19,929 nt of DNA from Chloroflexota bacterium. GTDB lineage: Bacteria; Chloroflexota; Dehalococcoidia; GIF9; UBA5629. Both the position numbers and the translations under genes were made by a program. Numbering within the stretch: the stretch's first letter is position 1; the number at the start of each line of letters is the position of its first letter. Positions 8,080 to 15,935 of this stretch are shown here, in pieces. Under the pieces are notes generated by a model. That model did no database searches. It saw nothing but the letters and a program-made list of their open reading frames with translations, and was not told the DNA's origin. The stretch is from the NCBI GenBank assembly GCA_026389675.1, contig JAPLHJ010000145.1, positions 1 through 19,929 on the forward strand, read 5' to 3'.

Positions 8080-9528
8080 TTGTCCTCTATCGTCAAGCAG
8101 TTGGACTACATATTTAAACCGGCCTCAATGGCCATAATAGGCGCTTCGGATAATGTTGCCAAGTGGGGCCACATGGTGTTGGACAGGCCGCTGCACACCG
8201 GATACAAGGGTGCCATCTACCCGGTTAACCCGCAGGGTACCAAAATACTGGGTTTGCCCTCCTACCGGTCCGTAAAAGATATCCCCGGGCCGGTCGACCT
8301 GGTTGTTATAACCACTCCGGCATCCCGGGTCCCTGCTGTCATGCATGAATGCGTGGAAAAGGGTGTAAAAGGAGCCGTGCTCATATCGGCCGGCTTCGCA
8401 GAAACCGGTGGCGCAGGAAAGAAGCTGCAAGAAGAGGTTGTGAAAATCGCCAGGGCCGGAGGCATCAGGTTTGTCGGGCCAAACTGCATGGGCATCTGGA
8501 GCGCAGCCGCCTCGTTGAATAACGCCTTCGAATCAGCGCCCAAACCCGGAGAAATAGCCTTTATCTCCCAGAGCGGCACTTTTGGCAGCTATATGGCTGA
8601 AATGGCCGCCACAAAGGGATATGGACTACGTATGTTTATCAGCATCGGGAACCAGGCCGATCTGACTACAGCCGACTATATCGAATACCTTGCGCATGAT
8701 GACGATACTAAAGCCATAATCCTTTATCTGGAAGGGGTGAAAGACGGCAGGCGCTTCTTCGACGTGTGTAAAGAAACTCTGAAAAAGAAGCCCATCATCC
8801 TGTACAAGGGCGGAAGCTCAGCGGCCGGGGCCCGCGCTACGCTGTCGCACACGGCGTCCATTGCCGGTTCCGACATAGTATTTCAGAATGCCTGCCGGCA
8901 ACTGGGGTTGATCCGCAGCGAGGAATCATTTCAGATTTTTGAAGTCGCAATGGCTCTGCTCGGGCAGCCACTCCCACCCGGCCGCCGTATGGCGGTGTTG
9001 GGCACAGGAGGCCAGGCTGTAGCCATAATCGACGCCTGCCAGCGCCTCGGACTCGAGATACCCCGGCTTGATAAAATAACGTCGGCCCGCCTGGCTGCCA
9101 TGCTGCCAGCGCATGCCCCGCATCCGAGCAATCCGGTTGACTTTGCGGGCAGCTACCGTACTGCCGTCGATGAAGCTAATGTGGTTGAAACCTTGTTGAA
9201 GCTGGACTATATCGATGGCGTAATCAGCAACGTACCGGTAAACCCGCTGTTGTGGAGTAAAAAATTGGACAAGCTGGGCAAGCCGGAGCTTTTAGAGCAG
9301 ATACAGAAATTGGTCGATGAAGGGGTGGGGCAATTCTGCGGACTGCCGCGAAAATACGGTAAGCCCATTGCCTGCGTTCGCTGGCACGGCGACGCCAGCA
9401 AGGACACTGTGTCTATTAAACTTACAGAAGCCGGGATACCGGTTTACGATACTCCCGAACAATGCGCACGCGCCATGCACGGCCTTGTGACTTATGCAGA
9501 AGTGCGGCGGCGTGGAAACCATGCGTGA
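8080..9528 (+). CDS. ADP-forming acetate/acyl-CoA ligase, alpha-type subunit (CoA-binding protein)
   Basis: A 482-aa protein with the domain order of the alpha part of NDP-forming acyl-CoA synthetases. It has a CoA-binding Rossmann domain (about 5-130, with PASMAIIGASDN and YPVNP), a succinyl-CoA-ligase-like domain (about 150-290) and a flavodoxin-like C-terminal domain. SHTASIAGSD contains the likely phosphohistidine H257, and LYLEG (E218) the supporting glutamate. Known enzymes convert acyl-CoA + ADP + Pi to acid + CoA + ATP and need an ATP-grasp beta part, which is absent here and not adjacent. The start is TTG 8080 with SD AGGAGG (8068-8073). Substrate cannot be told; acetyl-, aryl- or branched acyl-CoA are possible. 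It is monocistronic by layout. Confidence 0.85.
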   Translation: MSSIVKQLDYIFKPASMAIIGASDNVAKWGHMVLDRPLHTGYKGAIYPVNPQGTKILGLPSYRSVKDIPGPVDLVVITTPASRVPAVMHECVEKGVKGAVLISAGFAETGGAGKKLQEEVVKIARAGGIRFVGPNCMGIWSAAASLNNAFESAPKPGEIAFISQSGTFGSYMAEMAATKGYGLRMFISIGNQADLTTADYIEYLAHDDDTKAIILYLEGVKDGRRFFDVCKETLKKKPIILYKGGSSAAGARATLSHTASIAGSDIVFQNACRQLGLIRSEESFQIFEVAMALLGQPLPPGRRMAVLGTGGQAVAIIDACQRLGLEIPRLDKITSARLAAMLPAHAPHPSNPVDFAGSYRTAVDEANVVETLLKLDYIDGVISNVPVNPLLWSKKLDKLGKPELLEQIQKLVDEGVGQFCGLPRKYGKPIACVRWHGDASKDTVSIKLTEAGIPVYDTPEQCARAMHGLVTYAEVRRRGNHA

Positions 9529-9543
9529 TCCGGGCCGGCCTGT

Positions 9544-10005
9544 TCACTCCATGCTAAAGGGTACCGACAGCTTTTCCACACCGTTGACCGACAACGCCAC
9601 TTTATAACTCCCCTTATACCAGCCACCGGCAGGTTTATCTAAGTAGAATGCCAGGTAATAGTTGCTGACATCGCTCGCTGCTACGGTAAAGGTTTCGTTA
9701 AGCAGTTCGTTTTCGTGATCCTTGGCCTCCCCCTTCACATAGTACCAGCTTGCTTTAATCATATCTTCCGGCAATACGTCAGCAACTTTAAAAGAACAGT
9801 ATATCGCAGGCGTATCCACCGGAAACGAGGTTTTAACCGGGCTGGTTGGCTTTGAATCATTGTCCACCGACGTGGTCATAACGCCCTCGGTAATAGTAGA
9901 TTTATCGGGTGCGTTGCCGGCCGGCGCAGGTTTGTTTGCTCCGCAGGCCGGAGAAAAAAGTACGGCAATTAATATGATACTTAATAATACCGTCGTAAGC
10001 TTCAT
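9544..10005 (-). CDS. Small predicted lipoprotein of unknown function
   Basis: 153 aa from ATG 10003-10005, preceded by SD-like GGGGGT. The upstream in-frame extension to 10131 is rejected because it has no SD and would bury the signal peptide. The N-terminus is a lipoprotein signal (MKLTT, hydrophobic 5-17, then SPAC with lipidated Cys21). The lipobox has Ser at -3, slightly off consensus. A Pro/Thr/Ser-rich linker (about 22-65) leads to a beta-rich domain with ASWYYVKGE, YYLAFYLDKPAGGWYKGSYKVALSVNG, which resembles an Ig-like fold, as in extracellular ligand or surface proteins. I cannot name a family. It converges on the preceding gene with only 15 bases between stops. Confidence 0.75.
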   Translation of the reverse strand: MKLTTVLLSIILIAVLFSPACGANKPAPAGNAPDKSTITEGVMTTSVDNDSKPTSPVKTSFPVDTPAIYCSFKVADVLPEDMIKASWYYVKGEAKDHENELLNETFTVAASDVSNYYLAFYLDKPAGGWYKGSYKVALSVNGVEKLSVPFSME

Positions 10006-10135
10006 TTTGTTACCCCCACTGAATTTGAAATATGGACAAACTGCATGGTTCTCTAATATTACCCGTAAAGTGCAACCAAGTAAATCCGGCGGCGTTATTT
10101 GTAATATGAGTGATATAGCCATTATAATCACGCCA

Positions 10136-10879
10136 ATGGATAACTGCCTGAGTCACACCTGGAGCCCGAGTATCATAGAGGCGCGTACTCTGCAAAACGA
10201 GTTGTCCGCCCGGGTAATCCGCAAAGGGTCTGTATTGAATCCCCGCTTTATCGCCGGCATTGACGTATCGGTATCGCGTTTCTCAAAATTGGGGAGGGCA
10301 TCGGTAGTAGTTTTAGAAAACCCGTCGCTGCTCCCGGTCGAAACCAGTCACGCAGAAGGAGCCCTGTATTTTCCTTACGTCCCGGGGTATCTGTCATTCA
10401 GGGAAGCTCCTTTGATTATAGAAGCCTGGCAAAAGTTGAGAATACGTCCGGAGTTATTAATCATGGATGGCCAGGGTATTGCCCATCCCCGCAGGTTTGG
10501 AATCGCAACCCATCTCGGCCTGCTGCTGGATATACCGTCAATAGGTTGCGCGAAATCGCGCTTAACCGGCCAATGCGGTTTCTTGCCGGATGAAGCCGGC
10601 AGCTATTCACTTTTGACAGATAACGGGGAAGTAATCGGTGCGGCAGTCAGGACCAGGAAGTCGGTCAAACCGCTGTATATATCGATCGGCCACAGGATCG
10701 ACCTGGAAAACTCTATTTACTGGATACTGCATTGCTGCCGCGGCTATCGCCTGCCCGAGCCCACCCGTCTGGCACATTTAGCTGCTAACGGCCGGTTAGA
10801 TTGCGATAGATATGTAGCTCCTCACAGATCAGCTAAAATAGGCAGGAAACAACCATGCTTGAAGAGAAAAACCGCATAG
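10136..10879 (+). CDS. nfi: Endonuclease V (deoxyinosine 3' endonuclease)
   Basis: Endonuclease V cuts the second phosphodiester bond 3' of deoxyinosine, starting repair of deaminated adenine. From ATG 10136 it is 247 aa. The metal-binding residues D43 (GIDVS), E90 (YLSFREAP) and D111 (LIMDGQGIAHPRR) fall at almost the same numbers as in the Thermotoga enzyme, and the strand-separating wedge is present (PYVPG, 80-84). GCAKSRLTG, GHRIDLE and RGYRLPEPTRLAH are also typical. An in-frame ATG at 10106 and a much longer frame to 9860 exist; neither preferred start has a clear SD, so the N-terminus is uncertain. The C-terminal tail is basic and its last 25 bases overlap prfB. Confidence 0.93.
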   Translation: MDNCLSHTWSPSIIEARTLQNELSARVIRKGSVLNPRFIAGIDVSVSRFSKLGRASVVVLENPSLLPVETSHAEGALYFPYVPGYLSFREAPLIIEAWQKLRIRPELLIMDGQGIAHPRRFGIATHLGLLLDIPSIGCAKSRLTGQCGFLPDEAGSYSLLTDNGEVIGAAVRTRKSVKPLYISIGHRIDLENSIYWILHCCRGYRLPEPTRLAHLAANGRLDCDRYVAPHRSAKIGRKQPCLKRKTA

Positions 10880-11959
10880 AAGAATTGCGCCGCAGGATAT
10901 CCGCAATCATGGAGCATCTTTGATGTCGCGGGTAAAGAGAAGCGGCTAATCGAATTAGAATCAAAAACGTCTGATCCAGATTTTTGGGCAGATCCCCAGG
11001 CGGCGCAGTCCACGATGCGGCAGATCGGTGCGCTTAAGGACACGGTCGCACAGTGGCGGGATATCGATAAGAAGGCCGCCGATATCTCGGAGGTCATATC
11101 CATCGGCCTGTCTGAGCACGATGAATCCCTTAAGGGCGACGTAGCGCAGGAAATCGACCGCATGATCAAGCGCTTCGACGAAATCGAAGTCCAGCTGATG
11201 CTGGACGGGCCGTACGACGCCAGGGATGCCATCCTGGCTTTCCATGCCGGGGCGGGAGGGACAGAATCACAGGATTGGGCGCAGATGCTGATGCGTATGT
11301 TCCTGCGCTGGGCGGAGCGCCGCAAGTTCCAGGCCGAGGTACTCGATGTATCGCCCGGGGACGAGGCCGGGATCAAAAGCGCCACCATCGAGATAAAAGG
11401 CAATTTCGCTTTTGGCAGCTTAAAGTCGGAGCACGGCGTTCACCGTTTAGTGCGCCTCTCCCCGTTTGATGCGGACCATGCGCGGCACACCTCTTTTGCC
11501 CTGGTTGAGGTCATGCCCGAGGCGGAGGTAAAGACAGACCTGCAAATCAGCCCTGAAGATATCCGTGTTGATACCTTCCGTTCCAGTGGACCCGGCGGCC
11601 AGCACATGCAAAAGACCAGCAGCGCTGTTAGAATAACGCATATTCCTTCCGGGCTGGTGGTAAGCTGCCAGAGTGAACGCTCACAGCATCAGAACAAGGA
11701 GAGCGCCCTTCGGGTCTTATACGCCCGCCTGCTGGAAGTAGAGATCGAAAAAAGGGAAGCCGAGCAGGCTAAGATCAAAGGCAAGCGCATCGATGCCGGC
11801 TGGGGCAACCAGATACGCAGCTACGTTTTACACCCTTATAAAATGGTCAAAGATCACAGGACCGAGCACGAGACAAGCAATACGGGCGCCGTGCTCGATG
11901 GAGAGATCGACGAATTTATTAACGCCTACCTGCGCTCGAAAGTTGGAGAAGAAAAATGA
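10855..11959 (+). CDS. prfB: Peptide chain release factor 2 (programmed +1 frameshift)
   Basis: RF2 ends translation at UGA and UAA. It is encoded in two frames: ATG 10855 to codon 22 (CTT 10918-10920), then a stop TGA (10921-10923); shifting +1 continues at GAT 10922 into the long frame to 11959, for 367 aa in total, close to the E. coli length of 365. Across the junction the protein reads HL-DVAGKEKRLIELE, the normal RF2 pattern. The stop-recognition tripeptide SPF is at about 202-204 and the catalytic GGQ at about 247-249 (SSGPGGQHMQKT). SD AGGA at 10844-10847. The start lies within nfi and the stop overlaps the next ATG (ATGA). Confidence 0.96.
10911..10923 (+). promoter_or_regulatory. 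RF2 autoregulatory +1 frameshift site
   Basis: The slippery codon and stop CTT TGA (10918-10923) are preceded by an internal SD-like GGAG (10911-10914) with exactly 3 bases between, as in the E. coli prfB site (SD, 3 bases, CUU UGA). In known systems low RF2 makes the ribosome pause at UGA and slip onto UUU, restoring RF2 synthesis. Here the base after UGA is T rather than the C found in E. coli. Confidence 0.93.
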
Positions 11960-13161
11960 CCAGGACTATACTCGCTATCATCCTTTCACTGATTGTATTA
12001 TCAGCTCCCGCCCACGCTACCGCCGCCAGCGATATAAAGCTGATCAAATCCAGCACAGATAACCAGTTCCCTGACCTCCTGACCTTCAATGTCAGGGCGG
12101 AAAGCCCGGCCCGGATTGACCGTATCAGGCTGCGTTACGAGGTGGATAAAATGACCTACGCACCGTCCTTTGCCGAGGCGTGGCCCGATATCCAGCCGGG
12201 CAAGGACGTATCAGCAAGCTGGAGCTGGGATATGCGCAAAGGCAGCCTTCCACCGGGCGCAAAGATCACTTACTGGTGGGTCATTGAGAATACCGCTGGA
12301 AACAGTCTGACCACACCTAAGGAAACAGTATCATTTGATGATAACCGCTACAAGTGGCAAAAAGTAGGTTACAGTAATATATCTATATTCTGGTACCAGG
12401 GCAACCGCTCCTTTGCCGATGAGCTTCTCAAAGCCTCACAGGACGCCGCGGCCCAACTTGGCAAGGACACGGGGGGGTTCATTGAGAAGCCCGTCAGCTT
12501 CTATATTTATGGCAATTACCAGGACCTGCGCGGTTCCATCGTAGCACCGGAGGAATGGACCGGCGGTGTAGCCTATGCCGGGTTTAATATCATCTCGATC
12601 GGCATCTCACCGGGCAACCTGGACTGGGGCAAAAAAGCGGTAGCGCATGAGCTCGGCCACCTCATCACGCACCAGGTTACCGTAAGCCCGTACGGCGCCA
12701 CCATACCACCCTGGCTGGACGAGGGATTGGCCATGCATGCCGAGGGAGAACAGTCTGACTCGGATAAGGGAGCTCTGCTTAAGGCCATAGATGACGGCAG
12801 GTTAGCCACATTGCAGTCCCTGTCGAGCCCGTTTCCCGCAGACCCGCAGGAAGCCTTCTATGCCTACGCGCAGAGCCAGAGCGTGGTGGAATACATAATA
12901 AACGTCTACGGCAAAGATAAATTAAACCACCTGCTGGTTTTACTTAACGATGGAAACACGATGGACGATGCGCTGCTCAAAACCTACGGTGTGGACCGGA
13001 ACGGACTTGATGAAGCCTGGATCAACTTTATGATCGGGCAGCCAGGCAAAAAGACCGATACCGGTGCAATCCTGCGAAAAGACTCTCCGCGTCCAGTATC
13101 GATGCTGGATTATTTAACGCCGCGCGCACTGACACCGCAGATACTGGCAGGGGCAGGTTAA
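11956..13161 (+). CDS. Secreted HExxH metallopeptidase (peptidase MA-like, gluzincin)
   Basis: A 401-aa exported protein. A signal peptide covers about residues 1-24 (hydrophobic core 4-17, then APAHATA). An N-terminal beta domain (about 25-128, ending before FDDNRYKWQ) looks Ig-like. The peptidase domain has zinc motif HELGH (231-235) and a downstream WLDEGLAMH with third ligand E256, the gluzincin arrangement of the peptidase-MA family. The substrate is unknown; extracellular or cell-wall-side protein cleavage is plausible. A region 281-360 is alpha-helical, including AYAQSQSVVEYI. ATG 11956 overlaps the prfB stop by 4 bases and has SD GGAG (11945-11948), so it is coupled to prfB; radC follows without a gap. 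Confidence 0.85.
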   Translation: MTRTILAIILSLIVLSAPAHATAASDIKLIKSSTDNQFPDLLTFNVRAESPARIDRIRLRYEVDKMTYAPSFAEAWPDIQPGKDVSASWSWDMRKGSLPPGAKITYWWVIENTAGNSLTTPKETVSFDDNRYKWQKVGYSNISIFWYQGNRSFADELLKASQDAAAQLGKDTGGFIEKPVSFYIYGNYQDLRGSIVAPEEWTGGVAYAGFNIISIGISPGNLDWGKKAVAHELGHLITHQVTVSPYGATIPPWLDEGLAMHAEGEQSDSDKGALLKAIDDGRLATLQSLSSPFPADPQEAFYAYAQSQSVVEYIINVYGKDKLNHLLVLLNDGNTMDDALLKTYGVDRNGLDEAWINFMIGQPGKKTDTGAILRKDSPRPVSMLDYLTPRALTPQILAGAG

Positions 13162-13854
13162 ATGACAGCCGAAAGGTCCTACACCGTCCGTGATTTACCC
13201 CTGTCCGACAGGCCCAGAGAACGGCTGCAGCGGTTGGGGGCAGAAGCGCTATCCACCGCCGAGCTCCTGGCAATAATTATGGGAAGTGGAACACACGGTG
13301 ATTCTGTATTAATGACCTCGCAAAAATTGCTCTCGGAATTCGGCAACCTTCAGAATATTGCTCAGGCGACGGTCGAGGAGATGTCCACGGTCAGGGGCAT
13401 CGGCAAGGCAAAGGCCCTGCAAATAAAGGCTGCGCTGGAACTCGCTAATCGCCTGGGCGATCCTGATTACCGGAGCGGTGAGCCGGTGCAGTCACCGCAG
13501 GAGGCTATTAAATCTGTGCAGAGCAAATTGAAAGGCAAGAAAAAAGAGCATTTCTATATGCTTTGCCTTGACACACGCAACCGTGTTAACAATACCAACC
13601 AGGTGTCCGTAGGCAACTTGGACAGCAGCATCGTCCATCCCCGCGAGGTTTTCAAAGACGCCATATCTGCGTATGCCTCTACTGTAATTTTCGTGCATAA
13701 CCATCCATCGGGCGACCTTGAGCCCTCATCGGAAGATATCAACCTGACAAAAAGGCTGGTAGAAGCCGGCGAGTTGCTGGGCATACCGGTGCTGGACCAT
13801 ATCATCGTCAGCGACCGGGGCTTTACCAGCCTGAAATCAAGGAATTTAATTTGA
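13162..13854 (+). CDS. radC: RadC-family JAB/MPN domain protein
   Basis: 230 aa. The N-terminal region (about 10-100) contains helix-hairpin-helix-like VRGIGKAKALQIKAALEL. The C-terminal JAB1/MPN domain has the metal motif HNHPSGDLEPSSED (H179, H181, D192) and a likely upstream Glu (E129). Despite the name, the family's role in repair is doubtful; the metal site is typical of JAMM peptidases, but no substrate has been firmly shown. The ATG immediately follows the TAA of the peptidase gene, with a CAGG ribosome site inside that gene. Length is standard. Confidence 0.93.
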   Translation: MTAERSYTVRDLPLSDRPRERLQRLGAEALSTAELLAIIMGSGTHGDSVLMTSQKLLSEFGNLQNIAQATVEEMSTVRGIGKAKALQIKAALELANRLGDPDYRSGEPVQSPQEAIKSVQSKLKGKKKEHFYMLCLDTRNRVNNTNQVSVGNLDSSIVHPREVFKDAISAYASTVIFVHNHPSGDLEPSSEDINLTKRLVEAGELLGIPVLDHIIVSDRGFTSLKSRNLI

Positions 13855-13862
13855 GGTTAACC

Positions 13863-15464
13863 ATGTTTAGAAGTTTGTTTATAAGATTATTACTCATCGC
13901 CGCAGCGGTTATGCTGGTTTTGCCCACAGTTGCCGGGTGCCGCTCGCTCCAAACCACGCTGGAAAATATCGACAGCGGGCCCGGTGGTACGCTCAATTTA
14001 TGGGATATTGGGCCGCTCACGCTTGACCCCGCCATTTCCAGTGAGATGTATTCCCATATTTACGTAATGCAGATTTTCAGCGGCCTGGTCAAATTGGACT
14101 CCGATCTCAAAATAGTCCCTGACATCGCAGAGCGCTGGGAGATAAGCCCGGACGGCAAAACCTATACCTTTTATCTACGGGAGGATGCCAAATTCCAGGA
14201 TGGAAGAAAGGTGACCGCCGGCGACGTCAAATATTCAATTGAAAGGACCTGCGATCCCGCTACAGGTTCACAGACCGCCTCCACATATCTCAATGATATC
14301 GTTGGGGCCAAAGATATGCTATCGGGAAAAGCGGCTTCAATCAGCAGTATTAATATAATTGACGATCAGTCGATAAGCATCACCATCGACGCTCCCAAAA
14401 CTTACTTCCTCTCCAAGTTAGCCTACCCGACCGCTTTTATGGTAGATAAGAAGAACGTTCAATCCGGCAGCGACTGGTGGCGTAAGCCGAATGGGACCGG
14501 CCCTTATAAACTGGCGAAGTGGGACGAGGGGTCTCTGATATTACTGCGGCCTAACCAATATTATTATGGTCAGAAAGCGACCGTCAATGTAGCGTCCCAT
14601 ATCCTGGCAGGTATACCGATGTCCCTTTACGAGACGGGCGAGATCGACGCCGTTGAGGTCTCCAGGGATTACATCGACCGGGCCGCGGACAAGACCGGCC
14701 CGTTTTATGACCAGCTGCACATTTTCCCTGAATTCAGCCTTCAGTATATTGGCTTCAACACCAGCAAGCCGCCATTTGACGACCCGTATGTCAGGCAGGC
14801 CTTCTGCCTCGCCGTTAACCGGGAACGCATTATCAGGATAATACAGAAAGATATGGTTTCCATGGCTAACGGAATCATACCCATCGGCATGCCGGGCTAC
14901 AATAAAGACATGGCCGGGGTTGGATATGACCCTGTCAGGGCCAGGGAACTCCTGGGCAAGTCTAAATACAGTGCCGGCCTGCCCCACATCACCGTAACCG
15001 CTGCAGGATTAGGCGGGGTGGACGTTGAAGATTACCTTGGAGCGATAATACAGGACTGGAAAGTGAACCTGGGCGCGGACGTCAGCGTGAGATTGCTTGA
15101 CACCAACGTATACCAATACAATCTGAGAGGAGAGGCTGACGAGATGTTTGCCATGGGCTGGGTTGCCGATTACCCCGATCCGCAGAACTTCCTATATACC
15201 CTGTTCTATTCGGGCAGTGAGTATAACTACAGCCATTTCTCGAACAAGGAATTGGACGGATTACTTGATAAAGCGGCCGTGGAAGCAGATTATGATAAAC
15301 GTATCGGGTTGTACCAGGAGGCTGAAAAGATTATTGTCGACCAGGCGCCGGTAATGCCGCTGTGGTTCGGCAAAAACTATACCCTGGTCAATCACAGGGT
15401 GCATAACTACGACATTGATCCACTGGGAGTACCCAAGTTGAACCTTGTGACTTTGGATAAATAG
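13863..15464 (+). CDS. ABC transporter family-5 solute-binding lipoprotein (oligopeptide/dipeptide type)
   Basis: A 533-aa SBP_bac_5 protein of the OppA/DppA type. The signal peptide ends in a classical lipobox VAGC with Cys26, so it should be anchored on the outer face of the membrane. Family patterns include GGTLNLWD, LDPAIS, EISPDGKTYTFYLREDAKF, DVKYSIER, GTGPYKLAKW, and the C-terminal YPDPQNFLYTLFYSGSEYN. I chose ATG 13863 because GAGG (13853-13856) is 6 bases upstream; the alternative TTG 13851 overlaps the radC end. No permease or ATPase genes follow, so the transporter partners must be elsewhere. Ligand (peptide, nickel, other) cannot be told. Confidence 0.92.
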   Translation: MFRSLFIRLLLIAAAVMLVLPTVAGCRSLQTTLENIDSGPGGTLNLWDIGPLTLDPAISSEMYSHIYVMQIFSGLVKLDSDLKIVPDIAERWEISPDGKTYTFYLREDAKFQDGRKVTAGDVKYSIERTCDPATGSQTASTYLNDIVGAKDMLSGKAASISSINIIDDQSISITIDAPKTYFLSKLAYPTAFMVDKKNVQSGSDWWRKPNGTGPYKLAKWDEGSLILLRPNQYYYGQKATVNVASHILAGIPMSLYETGEIDAVEVSRDYIDRAADKTGPFYDQLHIFPEFSLQYIGFNTSKPPFDDPYVRQAFCLAVNRERIIRIIQKDMVSMANGIIPIGMPGYNKDMAGVGYDPVRARELLGKSKYSAGLPHITVTAAGLGGVDVEDYLGAIIQDWKVNLGADVSVRLLDTNVYQYNLRGEADEMFAMGWVADYPDPQNFLYTLFYSGSEYNYSHFSNKELDGLLDKAAVEADYDKRIGLYQEAEKIIVDQAPVMPLWFGKNYTLVNHRVHNYDIDPLGVPKLNLVTLDK

Positions 15465-15485
15465 CCTGGTAAAGGAGCAGAGAAG

Positions 15486-15920
15486 ATGGTAGATAAAAAT
15501 GCACTGGAAGCCCCCTGTGGGATACATTGTGGACTATGCCCGCTTAACATAGCCATCACTGACAAAAAAATGAAGGAACAGCTTTCGGCACGGCTTAATC
15601 TGCCCGCGGAGAAAGTCACCTGTACCGGTTGCCGCTCGATCGATGGTCATTGCCCCGTAATAGGAGAGCAATGCGCAACCTGGGTCTGCGTCAAGGGAAA
15701 GGGACTGGAATTCTGCTCGGAATGTGCCGAATTTCCCTGCGTCAAACTTATGCCCTGTTCAGACAGGGCGGATAAGCTCCCGCAGAATATTAAGATCTTC
15801 AGCCTAGCGCTGAGAAAATCCAAAGGCGCCTATGAATGGGAAAAGACCATCAAAGATGTGTATGACCGCTACTTCCACGGTAAAATGGTTATCGGACATG
15901 GACCCCAACCCAAATCCTGA
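15486..15920 (+). CDS. Cysteine-rich DUF3795-type protein
   Basis: 144 aa with 12 cysteines at 11, 15, 18, 46, 49, 56, 63, 68, 77, 80, 85 and 91, all in the first two-thirds. The pattern CGIHCGLCPL, CTGCRS, CSECAEFPC matches the DUF3795 family of anaerobe-enriched proteins, thought to bind metal or an Fe-S cluster. No catalytic role is known to me. It starts at ATG 15486 with SD AAGGAG (15472-15477), 21 bases after the solute-binding gene, so it probably ends the same operon. Its stop faces the herA stop across only 15 bases. Confidence 0.85.
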   Translation: MVDKNALEAPCGIHCGLCPLNIAITDKKMKEQLSARLNLPAEKVTCTGCRSIDGHCPVIGEQCATWVCVKGKGLEFCSECAEFPCVKLMPCSDRADKLPQNIKIFSLALRKSKGAYEWEKTIKDVYDRYFHGKMVIGHGPQPKS

Positions 15921-15935
15921 ATGATTTCTACGTAA

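Noticed and set aside
10025..10059. Promoter for nfi from TTGAAA or TGGACA with TAATAT
   Set aside because: Spacers of 23 and 15 bases are outside the normal range and the -10 match is only four of six.
9860..10135. N-terminal extension of endonuclease V to 9860
   Set aside because: It would overlap the lipoprotein signal region antisense and add about 90 residues absent from the family; residues align from ATG 10136.
10855..10923. prfB disrupted by a frameshift (pseudogene or sequencing error)
   Set aside because: The stop sits at the exact place and context of the known RF2 frameshift, with correctly spaced SD, so it is programmed.
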